A DNA stretch of 64,000 nucleotides, taken from the NCBI RefSeq assembly GCF_002294985.1, contig NZ_NSGE01000002.1, positions 558,001 to 622,000 of the forward strand. The letters are read 5' to 3'. The stretch is from Mesorhizobium sp. WSM3862 (GTDB lineage: Bacteria > Pseudomonadota > Alphaproteobacteria > Rhizobiales > Rhizobiaceae). Positions 18,327 through 25,941 of this stretch are shown piece after piece. Each line of letters starts with the position of its first letter. Within the stretch, counting starts at the first letter, position 1. The notes below the pieces were generated by a model, which was not told where the DNA came from, made no database searches, and worked only from the letters and a program-made list of their open reading frames with translations. The translations under genes and the position numbers were made by a program.

Positions 18327-18445
18327 CAGCGAACCCGGCGATCGCCAATAAGGCCGAGAAGGAGCAGGGTCGAAGCAAGCGCGCGCACGGTCTCGCCGGC
18401 AAAGCCGGGGCGAGGAGAAGCGACGGAGCGGGTGCGCGTGGTCAT
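18326..18445 (-). CDS. Candidate leuA leader peptide (Leu-rich, 39 residues)
   Basis: An ATG at 18445 opens 39 codons that end in TGA at 18328-18326, about 150 bases before leuA on the same strand. Near its end it reads STLLLLGLIGDRRVR: five leucines in six codons (CTG CTC CTT CTC GGC CTT), twelve codons before the stop. The stop overlaps the first arm of a strong hairpin. This is the standard layout of an amino-acid attenuator, in which ribosome stalling at Leu codons would change RNA folding. Its Shine-Dalgarno is GAGAG (AAGAGAGCCGGC upstream). Expression is not shown. Confidence 0.6.
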   Translation of the reverse strand: MTTRTRSVASPRPGFAGETVRALASTLLLLGLIGDRRVR

Positions 18446-18635
18446 GCCGGCTCTCTTACAGGAGCGGGCATCCGGAGGCAAGTGCCGGGGGCTTTAAGTC
18501 TTTGGTTTCATGCATATCGTCTTCCCAAAACCGCTGCACAGTTTTGCGCGGCATGCCTTGGCGCGGCTCTTCCCCGCATCAGCCAAATGCGCCACACTCG
18601 CTTCCGGAGGACCTGATCCGAGGGGGAGGTCGTGC

Positions 18636-19802
18636 ATGAATTTCGTGTTCTTCTCGCCGCATTTTCCGGCCAACGGCGCCGATTTCTGCGACCGGCTGAA
18701 GAAGGCCGGCGCCACCGTGCTCGGCATCGGCGACGCGCCCTATGAGACGCTGAGCAGCAAGCTCAAGGCGGCGCTTTCGGAATATTATCGGGTCGCGGAC
18801 ATGGAGAACTACGATGCCGTATTCCGGGCGATGGGCCATTTCATCCACAAATGGGGCCGCATCGACCGCTTCGAGTCGTTGAACGAGCACTGGCTGGAGC
18901 TCGAGGCCAATATCCGCACCGACTTCAACATCTTCGGCACCAAGCTCGACTTCGTGAAGAATTTGAAGCGCAAGAGCCGCATGCGGGCCTTCTTCCGCAA
19001 GAGCGGCGTCGAGACAATCCCGCAACGCAAATGCTCCGATCGCGCCGGCGCCATGACCTTCATCCGCCGGGTCGGCTATCCGGTGGTGGTGAAACCGGAT
19101 TCGGGCTCCGGCGCCTCGAACACGTTCAAGATCTCCAACGCGAAGGAGCTCGACCAATTCTTCAAGGACAAGCCCGAAGGCGTGACCTTCGTCATGGAGC
19201 AGTTCATCGAGGGGCTGGTGGTGACCTTCGACGGGCTGGTCAACCGCGACGGCGAGGTGGTGCTGGCGGCGAGCCACCGCTACGACCAGAGCGTCATGGA
19301 GGTGGTCAACCGCGACCGCCATATGAGCTACACCTGCTTCCCCGAGATCACGCCCGGGGTCGAGGAGGCAGGCCGCAAGATCCTCATGGCGTTCGACGTA
19401 CGCGAGCGCTTCTTCCACATCGAACTGTTCGAGACCAGGGACAAGCGCATCATTGCGCTGGAGGTCAACATGCGGCCGCCAGGCGCCTGGATGACGGATG
19501 CGATCAACTACACCTTCGACATCGACGTCTATGCCGAATGGGCCAACATGGTGGTGAAGGACGTGGCCGGCGGGCCCTACAAGGGCAAGTATTTCACGGC
19601 CTATGCCAGCCGCAAGCGGCACCTCGACTATTTGCACAGCCATGAGGACGTGCTAGCCGCCCACGGCGACAAGATCGTCCACCATCAGGCCATCGAAGAG
19701 GTTTTCAGCCGCGCCATGGGGAACTACGCCTACCAGATGCGCTCGAAGGACCAGAAGGCGCTGCGTCAGGCGGTTGACTATATCCACGCGGAAAAGGCGT
19801 GA
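18636..19802 (+). CDS. ATP-grasp ligase of unknown substrate
   Basis: The protein has 388 residues. An N-terminal domain starts FVFFSPHFPANGADFCDRL. The ATP-grasp core has the lysine in VVVKPDSGSGASNTFKI, the hinge TFVMEQFIEGLVVTFDG and the metal-binding EVNMRPPGAWMTDAINY. Members of this carboxylate-amine or carboxylate-thiol ligase group activate a carboxylate as acyl phosphate. The start at 18636 is supported by GGGGGAGG eight bases upstream; the in-frame extension back to 18510 runs through the divergent promoter with leuA. Its stop is 4 bases before the esterase gene, so the two proteins very likely act together. I cannot name the product. Confidence 0.85.
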   Translation: MNFVFFSPHFPANGADFCDRLKKAGATVLGIGDAPYETLSSKLKAALSEYYRVADMENYDAVFRAMGHFIHKWGRIDRFESLNEHWLELEANIRTDFNIFGTKLDFVKNLKRKSRMRAFFRKSGVETIPQRKCSDRAGAMTFIRRVGYPVVVKPDSGSGASNTFKISNAKELDQFFKDKPEGVTFVMEQFIEGLVVTFDGLVNRDGEVVLAASHRYDQSVMEVVNRDRHMSYTCFPEITPGVEEAGRKILMAFDVRERFFHIELFETRDKRIIALEVNMRPPGAWMTDAINYTFDIDVYAEWANMVVKDVAGGPYKGKYFTAYASRKRHLDYLHSHEDVLAAHGDKIVHHQAIEEVFSRAMGNYAYQMRSKDQKALRQAVDYIHAEKA

Positions 19803-19806
19803 GCCG

Positions 19807-20583
19807 ATGGACGTCTCCTATCACAAGGCCCATGCCCGCAATCTCGGCCGCGACATGGAATACAAGCGCTACGGCCATGCCGGGCGGCCGGTGGTGGTGT
19901 TTCCCACCTCGCAGGGGCGTTTTTACCAGTTCGAGGATTCGGGAGGCGTCGCAGCACTCGCCGAATTCGTCGACACCGGCCGCATCCAGCTGTTCACGCT
20001 CGACGGCATCGATTCGGAATCCTTCTGCGACAAGCATGGCGATCCCATCAGTCGCATCGCCCGCCACGAAGCCTATTTCCGCTATGTGCGCGAGGAGGCG
20101 CTGCCGGAGCTGCAGGCGGTTGCCGCCAAGGCCAATGGCGGACGCGCCCTCAAGCCGCTGTTCTGCGGCTGCTCGATGGGCGGCTACCACTCGTCGAATT
20201 TCGTGTTCCGCTTTCCGGAGCTGGCGAGCGGCGTGATCTCGCTATCCGGCGTCTATTCGACCCGCGACTTTTTCGGTCGGGCGCTGGAGGGCAGCATCTT
20301 CTACAATTCGCCGCTCGACTATCTGCCGGGCATCGTCGACCAGAAGCTGCTCGGGCGGCTGAGGGCGCTGAGGCTGATCTTCTGCTGCGGGCAGGGCGCC
20401 TGGGAAGAACGAATGCTCGTCGAAACGCGCGAACTGGAGCAGGTGCTGCGCGAGAAATCCATTGCGGCCTGGGTCGACTATTGGGGCGGCGACGTCAGCC
20501 ACGACTGGCCGTGGTGGCACAAGCAACTCGTCTATTTCTTTGGCCGCTGGCTCGATGACGACCTGATGCACAGGATCGACTGA
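19807..20583 (+). CDS. Putative esterase, partner of the ATP-grasp ligase
   Basis: The 258-residue alpha/beta hydrolase is of the putative-esterase (esterase D/PHB-depolymerase-like) type. The nucleophile is S123 in FCGCSMGGYHSSN, and a histidine sits in a Trp-rich C-terminal segment GGDVSHDWPWWHKQLVYFF. The catalytic acid is not obvious. The gene starts 4 bases after the ATP-grasp stop and so is translationally linked. Such a pair could make and release, or proof-read, an ester or amide. Both proteins lack signal peptides and should be cytoplasmic. Confidence 0.85.
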   Translation: MDVSYHKAHARNLGRDMEYKRYGHAGRPVVVFPTSQGRFYQFEDSGGVAALAEFVDTGRIQLFTLDGIDSESFCDKHGDPISRIARHEAYFRYVREEALPELQAVAAKANGGRALKPLFCGCSMGGYHSSNFVFRFPELASGVISLSGVYSTRDFFGRALEGSIFYNSPLDYLPGIVDQKLLGRLRALRLIFCCGQGAWEERMLVETRELEQVLREKSIAAWVDYWGGDVSHDWPWWHKQLVYFFGRWLDDDLMHRID

Positions 20584-20840
20584 TGACCGCGCCCGACCCG
20601 ATCCGCCGCTTGTCGAAGCCACCAATGCCGGCGACCCGGGGCCTTTCTCGAACCCTCACCGCCGATGCCTTGCTCACCGATTGGGGCCGTTCCTTCCGCG
20701 GACGCGAGCAGACCGCGCGCTGGAACCAATCCGACAGTATCGGCCTGCAATCCCTTTTGATGCGCGTCGCGGGGTTGGCCGCCACCTCGGGCCATGTGGA
20801 ATGGCGGCGTGGGCGCGCTGTCGCGACCCTCACTCAGTAG
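20583..20840 (+). CDS. Possible small protein overlapping the esterase stop
   Basis: An 85-codon frame begins with an ATG that overlaps the esterase stop (TGATG) and ends within the convergent SDR gene. The product is Arg-rich and has no recognisable domain. The stop-start overlap is the only support; GC-rich DNA gives such frames by chance. Without it the 250 bases to 20833 are non-coding, and I see no terminator there. Confidence 0.25.
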   Translation: MTAPDPIRRLSKPPMPATRGLSRTLTADALLTDWGRSFRGREQTARWNQSDSIGLQSLLMRVAGLAATSGHVEWRRGRAVATLTQ

Positions 20841-21598
20841 GTCGCGCGCCCGCCGGACAGATCGAAGGTGGCGCCAGTGGTGAAGGAATTCTCGTCCGAC
20901 AGCATGAAGGCGACCATGGCTGCAGCCTCCTCCACCTCGACGAATCGACCGCGCGGCACCTTGCTGAGCATATAGGTCACCTGGGCCTCGGTGAGCTGTT
21001 CGAGGATACGGGTGCGGGCGGGCGAGGGGGTCAGCGCGTTGACGGCGATGTCGCGGCCGGCGAGTTCCTTGCCGAGCGACTTGGTCAGCGCAAGCACGCC
21101 GGCTTTGGCGGCCGAATAAGCGGCGGCGTTGGGATTGCCTTCCTTGCCGGCCACCGAAGCGACATTGACGATGCGGCCGTAGTTGCGCGCGATCATGCCG
21201 GGCACCAGGCGGCGGCAGCAGTAAAAGACGCCGTTGAGGTCGATTTCGATGATCTGCCGCCAGGCGGCGGGGTCATAGTCCACCACGGTCGCGGCCGGCC
21301 CGGCAATGCCGGCATTGTTGACAAGGAGATCGACAGGCCCGAGCGCCTGCTCGGTCTCGATGGCGGCGCGGTCGACGGCCTCGATCTGCGACTGGTCGCA
21401 AAGCAAGGCTTCGACCCGGCCCAAGGGAGCAAGCTCGGCCACAGCGCTCGCCATCGCGGCCTGGTCGATGTCCCAGATGGCGACGCTTGCGCCCGACGAC
21501 AGCAGGCGTCGGGCGACCGCAAGGCCGATGCCTTGCGCGCCGCCCGTCACGACCCCGACGCGGCCAGAGAGATCGACAGCATTCAAACGACGGTTCAT
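20834..21598 (-). CDS. Short-chain dehydrogenase/reductase
   Basis: A 254-residue classical SDR: TGGAQGIGLAVARRLL (cofactor loop), NNAGIAG, the catalytic serine region VNVASVAGKEGNPNAAA and YSAAK, with C-terminal FTTGATFDLSGGRATY. An Asp at the end of strand 2 (WDID) favours NAD. The ending resembles sugar or polyol dehydrogenases, but the substrate is unknown. I use the ATG at 21598 (before NRRLNAVDLSG); in-frame ATGs at 21604 and 21625 would add a few residues. It is followed upstream by a membrane transporter gene on the same strand. Confidence 0.82.
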   Translation of the reverse strand: MNRRLNAVDLSGRVGVVTGGAQGIGLAVARRLLSSGASVAIWDIDQAAMASAVAELAPLGRVEALLCDQSQIEAVDRAAIETEQALGPVDLLVNNAGIAGPAATVVDYDPAAWRQIIEIDLNGVFYCCRRLVPGMIARNYGRIVNVASVAGKEGNPNAAAYSAAKAGVLALTKSLGKELAGRDIAVNALTPSPARTRILEQLTEAQVTYMLSKVPRGRFVEVEEAAAMVAFMLSDENSFTTGATFDLSGGRATY

Positions 21599-21638
21599 GG
21601 CCATTTCCTCTGCTTCTCCATGCACTTGGTAGCGCGGA

Positions 21639-22742
21639 TCAGTCTATGACGTTTCGCGCCACAAGCTTGGCGACGCTTGGCCCAACAAGCAGCACGACGA
21701 GGAAACGGGCCGATTGCAGCGCCATGACGAAGGAGATGTCGACGTTCTGCGCGGCGGCGGCGATGATGGCGACGCTGTCCATGCCGCCGGGGCTGGTCGC
21801 CAGATAGGCGGTCAGCGGATCGATCCCGAGCACGCGGCTGATGACGAAAGCCATGCCGCCGCAGAAGGCGATCAGCGCTACGATCGAGGCGATGATCTGC
21901 GGCAGGGCGCGTGCCGCGTGGCGCAGGATCGGCCGGGTGAAGTTCAGCCCGATCGACCAGCCGACCATGGCGTAGCTGACGGCCAGCAGCCAGGGCGGCA
22001 ATTGCATCGGCACGCTGAAGCCGAGATGGATTACCGCGCCAAAGATGAAGGTGCCAAGGAAGAAGGGCGAGGGCAGCCTGAGCAGCTTGCCGAGCAGGCC
22101 GCCGACGACCGCGATGCCAAGGGTGGCGCCAAAGGCCAATGGATCGATCGGCGGAAACCAGATGATGGGCGGCACTTCGACGCCCGACGTGTCGACCCAC
22201 ATCTTGGCGACGAGCGCCGCCGTCACCGAAACGAAGATGACGCGCAGATATTGCATGAAGGCGACGAGGCGCTGGTCGGCACCGAAGGCGCCGGCCATCA
22301 GCACCATGGCGGTGGCGGCGCCCGGCGAGGAACCCCAGACCGCCGTGGTGGCTGGCAGGATGCGCCAGCGACTGATCAGCCAGCCTAGCAGGCTGGAGGC
22401 GGTGAGCGTCGCCACCACCGTCCCGAAGAAGAGCGCCCATTCGGCGTAGAAGACCGGAAATATGTCGACCGAGATCGAATTCGCCACCAGGCAGCCGACC
22501 ACGGCCTGAGCGGAACTGAACAGCGCGCGGGGTACGCGCACCGTGGCGCCGTTGGTGCCGGCCAGGATCGCGGCAAGCATCGGGCCGATCAGCAGCGCCG
22601 CAGGCAAGGCGGCCAATTCCAGCGCGCCGGCAAAGAGCAGCGAGAGCACCACCAGCGCCAGCCACTGCTGCAGCGGGCGCAATCGCGTCATGCGTTGAAC
22701 AGACGGTTGCTCCAGTGACGGTCCTTCTGATGAAGAGTCCAT
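21639..22742 (-). CDS. AbrB-family integral membrane protein
   Basis: The 367-residue protein is made of about ten hydrophobic helices in two related halves, each with a short glycine-rich motif (WGSSPGAATAMVLMAG in the first, LATSPGGMDSVAIIAAA in the second). This duplication and the SPGG motifs mark the AbrB membrane family (PF05145), often misnamed ammonia monooxygenase or transcriptional regulator. It is unrelated to the DNA-binding AbrB of Bacillus. The family is thought to transport small molecules, but substrates are unknown. It lies just upstream of the SDR on the same strand (gap about 40 bases). Confidence 0.85.
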   Translation of the reverse strand: MDSSSEGPSLEQPSVQRMTRLRPLQQWLALVVLSLLFAGALELAALPAALLIGPMLAAILAGTNGATVRVPRALFSSAQAVVGCLVANSISVDIFPVFYAEWALFFGTVVATLTASSLLGWLISRWRILPATTAVWGSSPGAATAMVLMAGAFGADQRLVAFMQYLRVIFVSVTAALVAKMWVDTSGVEVPPIIWFPPIDPLAFGATLGIAVVGGLLGKLLRLPSPFFLGTFIFGAVIHLGFSVPMQLPPWLLAVSYAMVGWSIGLNFTRPILRHAARALPQIIASIVALIAFCGGMAFVISRVLGIDPLTAYLATSPGGMDSVAIIAAAAQNVDISFVMALQSARFLVVLLVGPSVAKLVARNVID

Positions 22743-22818
22743 ATCCGGCTCTTAGCCCGGGCACGGACAAATGCGAACCCATTTTCCCGCGGAAATGCCG
22801 TTGGCGACGGTCTCGCGC

Positions 22819-23130
22819 TCAGCTGCCCTTCTCGGGGGCCGGAAGGCCGAAGCCGCCGACAGGATGGGTCTCGACCTGGAATTCGAAGCCGGCGATGAAA
22901 GGACGCGCCTTGGCGATTGCCGCCTGGACTTCGGGCAGTTGCAGGGACGCCTTATGGCTTGCCTGATCGGTCCACACTTCGGTGACCCAGATCGCGTCGG
23001 CATCGGCCGGATCGGTGGCGATGATGTAGCTCAGGCAGCCGGGCAGGGCACCGGTCGTCTCACGCAGCACGTCCATGACTGCATCGCGCTGGCCGCGTGC
23101 CGCCCGCATCTTGCCGATCAGTCCGAACAT
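22819..23130 (-). CDS. Antibiotic-biosynthesis-monooxygenase (ABM) fold protein
   Basis: The 103-residue protein has the ferredoxin-like ABM fold: a beta strand FGLIGKMRAARGQRDAV, then GCLSYIIATDPADADAIWVTEVW and a helix with ASLQLPEVQAAIAKARPFIAG. Such small dimeric proteins include quinol monooxygenases like YgiN, and many members have no known activity. It sits between the SDR gene upstream and the AbrB gene downstream, all on one strand, and could belong to one transcript. Confidence 0.85.
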   Translation of the reverse strand: MFGLIGKMRAARGQRDAVMDVLRETTGALPGCLSYIIATDPADADAIWVTEVWTDQASHKASLQLPEVQAAIAKARPFIAGFEFQVETHPVGGFGLPAPEKGS

Positions 23131-23182
23131 TCCCTTCCTCTCCCTCCAGGTTGCACGCTGAGCTGAGTATGCAATCGCCAGC

Positions 23183-23968
23183 TCACGGCATCAACTGGCC
23201 ACCATTGACCTCGATCACCTGGCCGATGATGTAGCCGCTCAAGCGGTCGGAAGACAGGAACAGGTAAGCGCCGACGCAATCTTCGGCCGTTCCGGCGCGA
23301 CCCTGCGGAATGGTGGCAACCATGCCCTTCATCTGCTCGGCGGTGGAATAGCGCTCGTGGAACGGGGTCAGGATGGTGCCGGGCGCCACGGCGTTGACGC
23401 GGATGCCAAAGCCGATCAGCTCCTTGGCCATGCCGCGCGTCACGTTGGAGACGAAGGCCTTGGACGAGCCATAGAGGCCGGCGCCGCCGCCGGCGCCGTT
23501 GCGGGCGGCGATCGAGGTGGTGTTGATGATGAAGCCGCCCTGGCGCTTCAGCCATGGGATCGCTCTGCGCGAGGCCGTCAGCACCGAGCGCGCGTTGAGA
23601 TCCATCACCGCATCGTAATGCGCCTCGGTCTGGTCGGCATAGGCAACGCGGCCGAGCATGCCGCCGGCATTGTTGACCAGCCCGTCGAGCCGGCCGAAAT
23701 GTTCAGCGCTCTCCTCGACCACACGCTCGACGTCGGCGGGAACCGAAAAATCGCCCTGCGTCAAAAACACCTCGCCGCCGTCGTCGCGGATGGTTTTGGC
23801 GACCTCTTCGGCGGCTTCCCGGCTTGAATTGTAATGCAGCGCAACGCGGCATTTCTGCCGGGCATAGGCGAGGGCGAGGGCTGCTCCGATCCCGGTCGAC
23901 GCGCCGGTGACCAGCACCGCCTTGCCGGCAAGATCGGGAATGACAAGCGTGGTCGAGTCAGTTGGCAC
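23183..23968 (-). CDS. Short-chain dehydrogenase/reductase
   Basis: A 261-residue classical SDR with TGASTGIGAALALAYA, NNAGGMLGRVAY, the serine region INTTSIAARNGAGGGAGLYG and YGSSKAF. The tail RLSGYIIGQVIEVNGGQLMP is the common cofactor-loop closing. The N-terminus and Arg/Ser pattern after strand 2 (HYNSSREAAEE) suggest NADP use. It is first in a minus-strand run with the ABM protein, AbrB protein and another SDR, a set that resembles a small catabolic group of unknown substrate. Confidence 0.85.
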   Translation of the reverse strand: MPTDSTTLVIPDLAGKAVLVTGASTGIGAALALAYARQKCRVALHYNSSREAAEEVAKTIRDDGGEVFLTQGDFSVPADVERVVEESAEHFGRLDGLVNNAGGMLGRVAYADQTEAHYDAVMDLNARSVLTASRRAIPWLKRQGGFIINTTSIAARNGAGGGAGLYGSSKAFVSNVTRGMAKELIGFGIRVNAVAPGTILTPFHERYSTAEQMKGMVATIPQGRAGTAEDCVGAYLFLSSDRLSGYIIGQVIEVNGGQLMP

Positions 23969-24051
23969 GTCGATATCTCCAGGATTGCGCTGGCAATTGG
24001 TAGACGCTTCCCGGCCAGGTGTTCAAGTCAAGGCAAGATCAGGGCGCGAAT

Positions 24052-24486
24052 TCAGGGCCGCAGATAGACATAGCCCTGGCGCTGCAGCTCCGCGAGCTTG
24101 ACCACGCCGCCTCTCTCCGCGACCTGGAAGCCGGCAAGCAGGTCGGTCAGTGCGATGTCCATGCCATGCATTGTGTTGCCGCAGGCCTGCGGAACAAGTC
24201 CCTGCTGGACGAGGCCGGCAAAGCGGCTGGAGGTCGCTCCGGAAGCGCTCTTTGCCTTGAAGGCCGCAAGCGCCGGCCCGTGGACGACCAGCACGACCTC
24301 GACATTGCCGCCGGTGCCCTCATAGTGGTTCTTGATGTTGCCGAGGACGAAGTTGACCTTGTCGGGGTCGCTGAGATGGTAGGCGACCTTCAGCCTGTCT
24401 TCGGCGGCGGCGGCGCTCGCCTGTCGCAGACCGAAAAAACCGCCCACTCCGGCAAGACCGGCGCGGAAAACGTCACGGCGCAGCAT
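24052..24486 (-). CDS. Tat-exported DsrE-family protein
   Basis: The 144-residue protein begins MLRRDVFRAGLAGVGGFFGL, a twin-arginine signal (RRDVFRAG) with a hydrophobic helix and cleavage near ASA|AA. The mature domain has the DsrE/DsrF fold (LKVAYHLSDPDKVNFVLGNI, VEVVLVVHGPALAAF) and one conserved-looking cysteine in LVPQACGNTMHG. DsrE-like proteins move sulphur between partners. A folded periplasmic form exported by Tat could carry a cofactor. It is divergent from the Cys-rich protein gene at 24594. Confidence 0.85.
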   Translation of the reverse strand: MLRRDVFRAGLAGVGGFFGLRQASAAAAEDRLKVAYHLSDPDKVNFVLGNIKNHYEGTGGNVEVVLVVHGPALAAFKAKSASGATSSRFAGLVQQGLVPQACGNTMHGMDIALTDLLAGFQVAERGGVVKLAELQRQGYVYLRP

Positions 24487-24593
24487 CGCATCCTCCTCGA
24501 TCCGGCGGCCCTCGCAAGTTTGCGTGGCCCAGCCTTCGTGCCTAGACTAGCATGAATCGCAATCACGTCCTGTCGGTGCGAGGAGAGGATCAC

Positions 24594-25676
24594 ATGACGT
24601 CGAGGATGGTGGCAGGCGCGGTGCTGGGTGCCGCACTGTTCTTTGCCGGCGCGGCGCTCGCAGATGATGCCCCCAGGCTGACCGAACTCAGCCCGAGCGG
24701 CGCCGACGTCTGCTTCGGCCGGGTCTATGATGCCGCCCATCTCAAGGCGCATCCGCACCAGAAGGTGGCGCGCATCTTCTTCTACCATGGCCACGATCCG
24801 GTCAGCCGGCCGAACGAGGAGCCGAGCTCGATGTCCGACGCTGCCTATAACGGCTTTCTCACCACCACGGTGCGCGGCGCCAAGAAGCCGGAATGGGCGG
24901 CTGGCTGGTGCAACAAGGAGGATCCGAGCGACAAGGCGAGCGGCATTCGCTGCGGCATGGAATGCGACCGCACGCTCGCCTCGCTGAAAGTCGACGACAA
25001 GGGCCGGCTGATCCTCTCCAACGTGCAGCCTGACGTCTATCTCGACGCCGGCGCGGAGGAGGATCTCGGCAAGGCGAAATACGACGAGCAGGCGCTGGGC
25101 AGCGAAGACGACAATTTCCGTCTCGATCCGATGCCGGCCGACACCTGCAAGGCGGAGTTCGCGCGCATCGATCCGATCGACCCGGCGCTCGGGGCCCCGC
25201 TGCGCGAGCGGCTGAAGCCGGACCAGCCCTTCTGCTACGGCCGCGACTATGACGACGCGCATCTGAAATCCCATCCGGACCAGATGACGCAGTCGATCCG
25301 CGTCTTCCGCGGGCCGATCGAGCTTGCTTCCTTCGCCGCCGGTGGCGATGCCGCCAACTGGCCAGACGGCGCCGACATCGCCATCTCGGTGACGACCAGG
25401 CAGAAAGAGGCCAAGGTTACGCAGACCTATTCCTGCCAGGGCGAGGCCGATCAGTGGCGCTGCTCGGCCAGCTCCAAGATGAGCGACTTTGCCTGCGACA
25501 TCTCGCAGAAGGAGATTTTTCTCAAGCGCGGCGCCAGCGGCACGATGCTGCTGGCTAACCCCAACAATGCGCTCGCCATCGTCGACCTCTGCTCGAAGAT
25601 GGCGGGCGGCAAGACCAAGTCCGACGACAAGGTGTACAGGCTCAATCCGATGCCGCAGTCGGCCTGCACGCCGTGA
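24594..25676 (+). CDS. Exported Cys-rich protein with internal duplication, unknown function
   Basis: The protein has 360 residues with a signal peptide ending near ALA|DD (residue 23). It contains two diverged copies of one unit. Copy 1 runs from C40 (VCFGRVYDAAHLKAHPHQ) to FRLDPMPADTC (C185). Copy 2 runs from C214 (FCYGRDYDDAHLKSHPDQ) to YRLNPMPQSAC (C358). Eleven cysteines remain in the mature protein, which suggests disulphides in the periplasm. I recognise no named domain. The ATG at 24594 with GAGGAGAGG before it fits the signal peptide better than an ATG 42 bases upstream. Confidence 0.8.
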   Translation: MTSRMVAGAVLGAALFFAGAALADDAPRLTELSPSGADVCFGRVYDAAHLKAHPHQKVARIFFYHGHDPVSRPNEEPSSMSDAAYNGFLTTTVRGAKKPEWAAGWCNKEDPSDKASGIRCGMECDRTLASLKVDDKGRLILSNVQPDVYLDAGAEEDLGKAKYDEQALGSEDDNFRLDPMPADTCKAEFARIDPIDPALGAPLRERLKPDQPFCYGRDYDDAHLKSHPDQMTQSIRVFRGPIELASFAAGGDAANWPDGADIAISVTTRQKEAKVTQTYSCQGEADQWRCSASSKMSDFACDISQKEIFLKRGASGTMLLANPNNALAIVDLCSKMAGGKTKSDDKVYRLNPMPQSACTP

Positions 25677-25709
25677 GTGTGTCACTTCGCCACTCTGAAG
25701 TGTGGCGCT

Positions 25710-25895
25710 TCGTCATCCTATGGCGGAGCAGGGAGCGAAGGGACGCGGCACAGACCATAGAATCCATGCCCGATATGCTAAGGCGTTGAAACGGTGTAGA
25801 ATTCTGCTCCGCTGCATGCTTCGGCCAAGGTCACGACATGGGTCCCAGGGTCTCCGCGACGGAGCTTCGCTCCGGCTTCGCCCACGGATGACGGC
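25710..25895. repeat. Rhizobial intergenic repeat
   Basis: The gap between the Cys-rich protein and the cation-efflux gene is largely one element, with blocks such as CGTCATCCTATGGCGGAGC, GAATTCTGCTCCGCTGC and GACGGAGCTTCGCTCCGGCT, some of them palindromic (GGAGCTTCGCTCC). I recognise it as the type of multi-copy intergenic repeat found in Mesorhizobium genomes. No gene is supported in this stretch. Confidence 0.6.
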
Positions 25896-25941
25896 ACCGC
25901 GGAGGCCCGGCCAATTTTCCAAGGCGTGCCTGGAAATCGCT

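Noticed and set aside
24010..24040. GTTCAAGTC resembling a tRNA T-loop
   Set aside because: No acceptor, D or anticodon stems can be formed around it. No tRNA is supported anywhere in the window.
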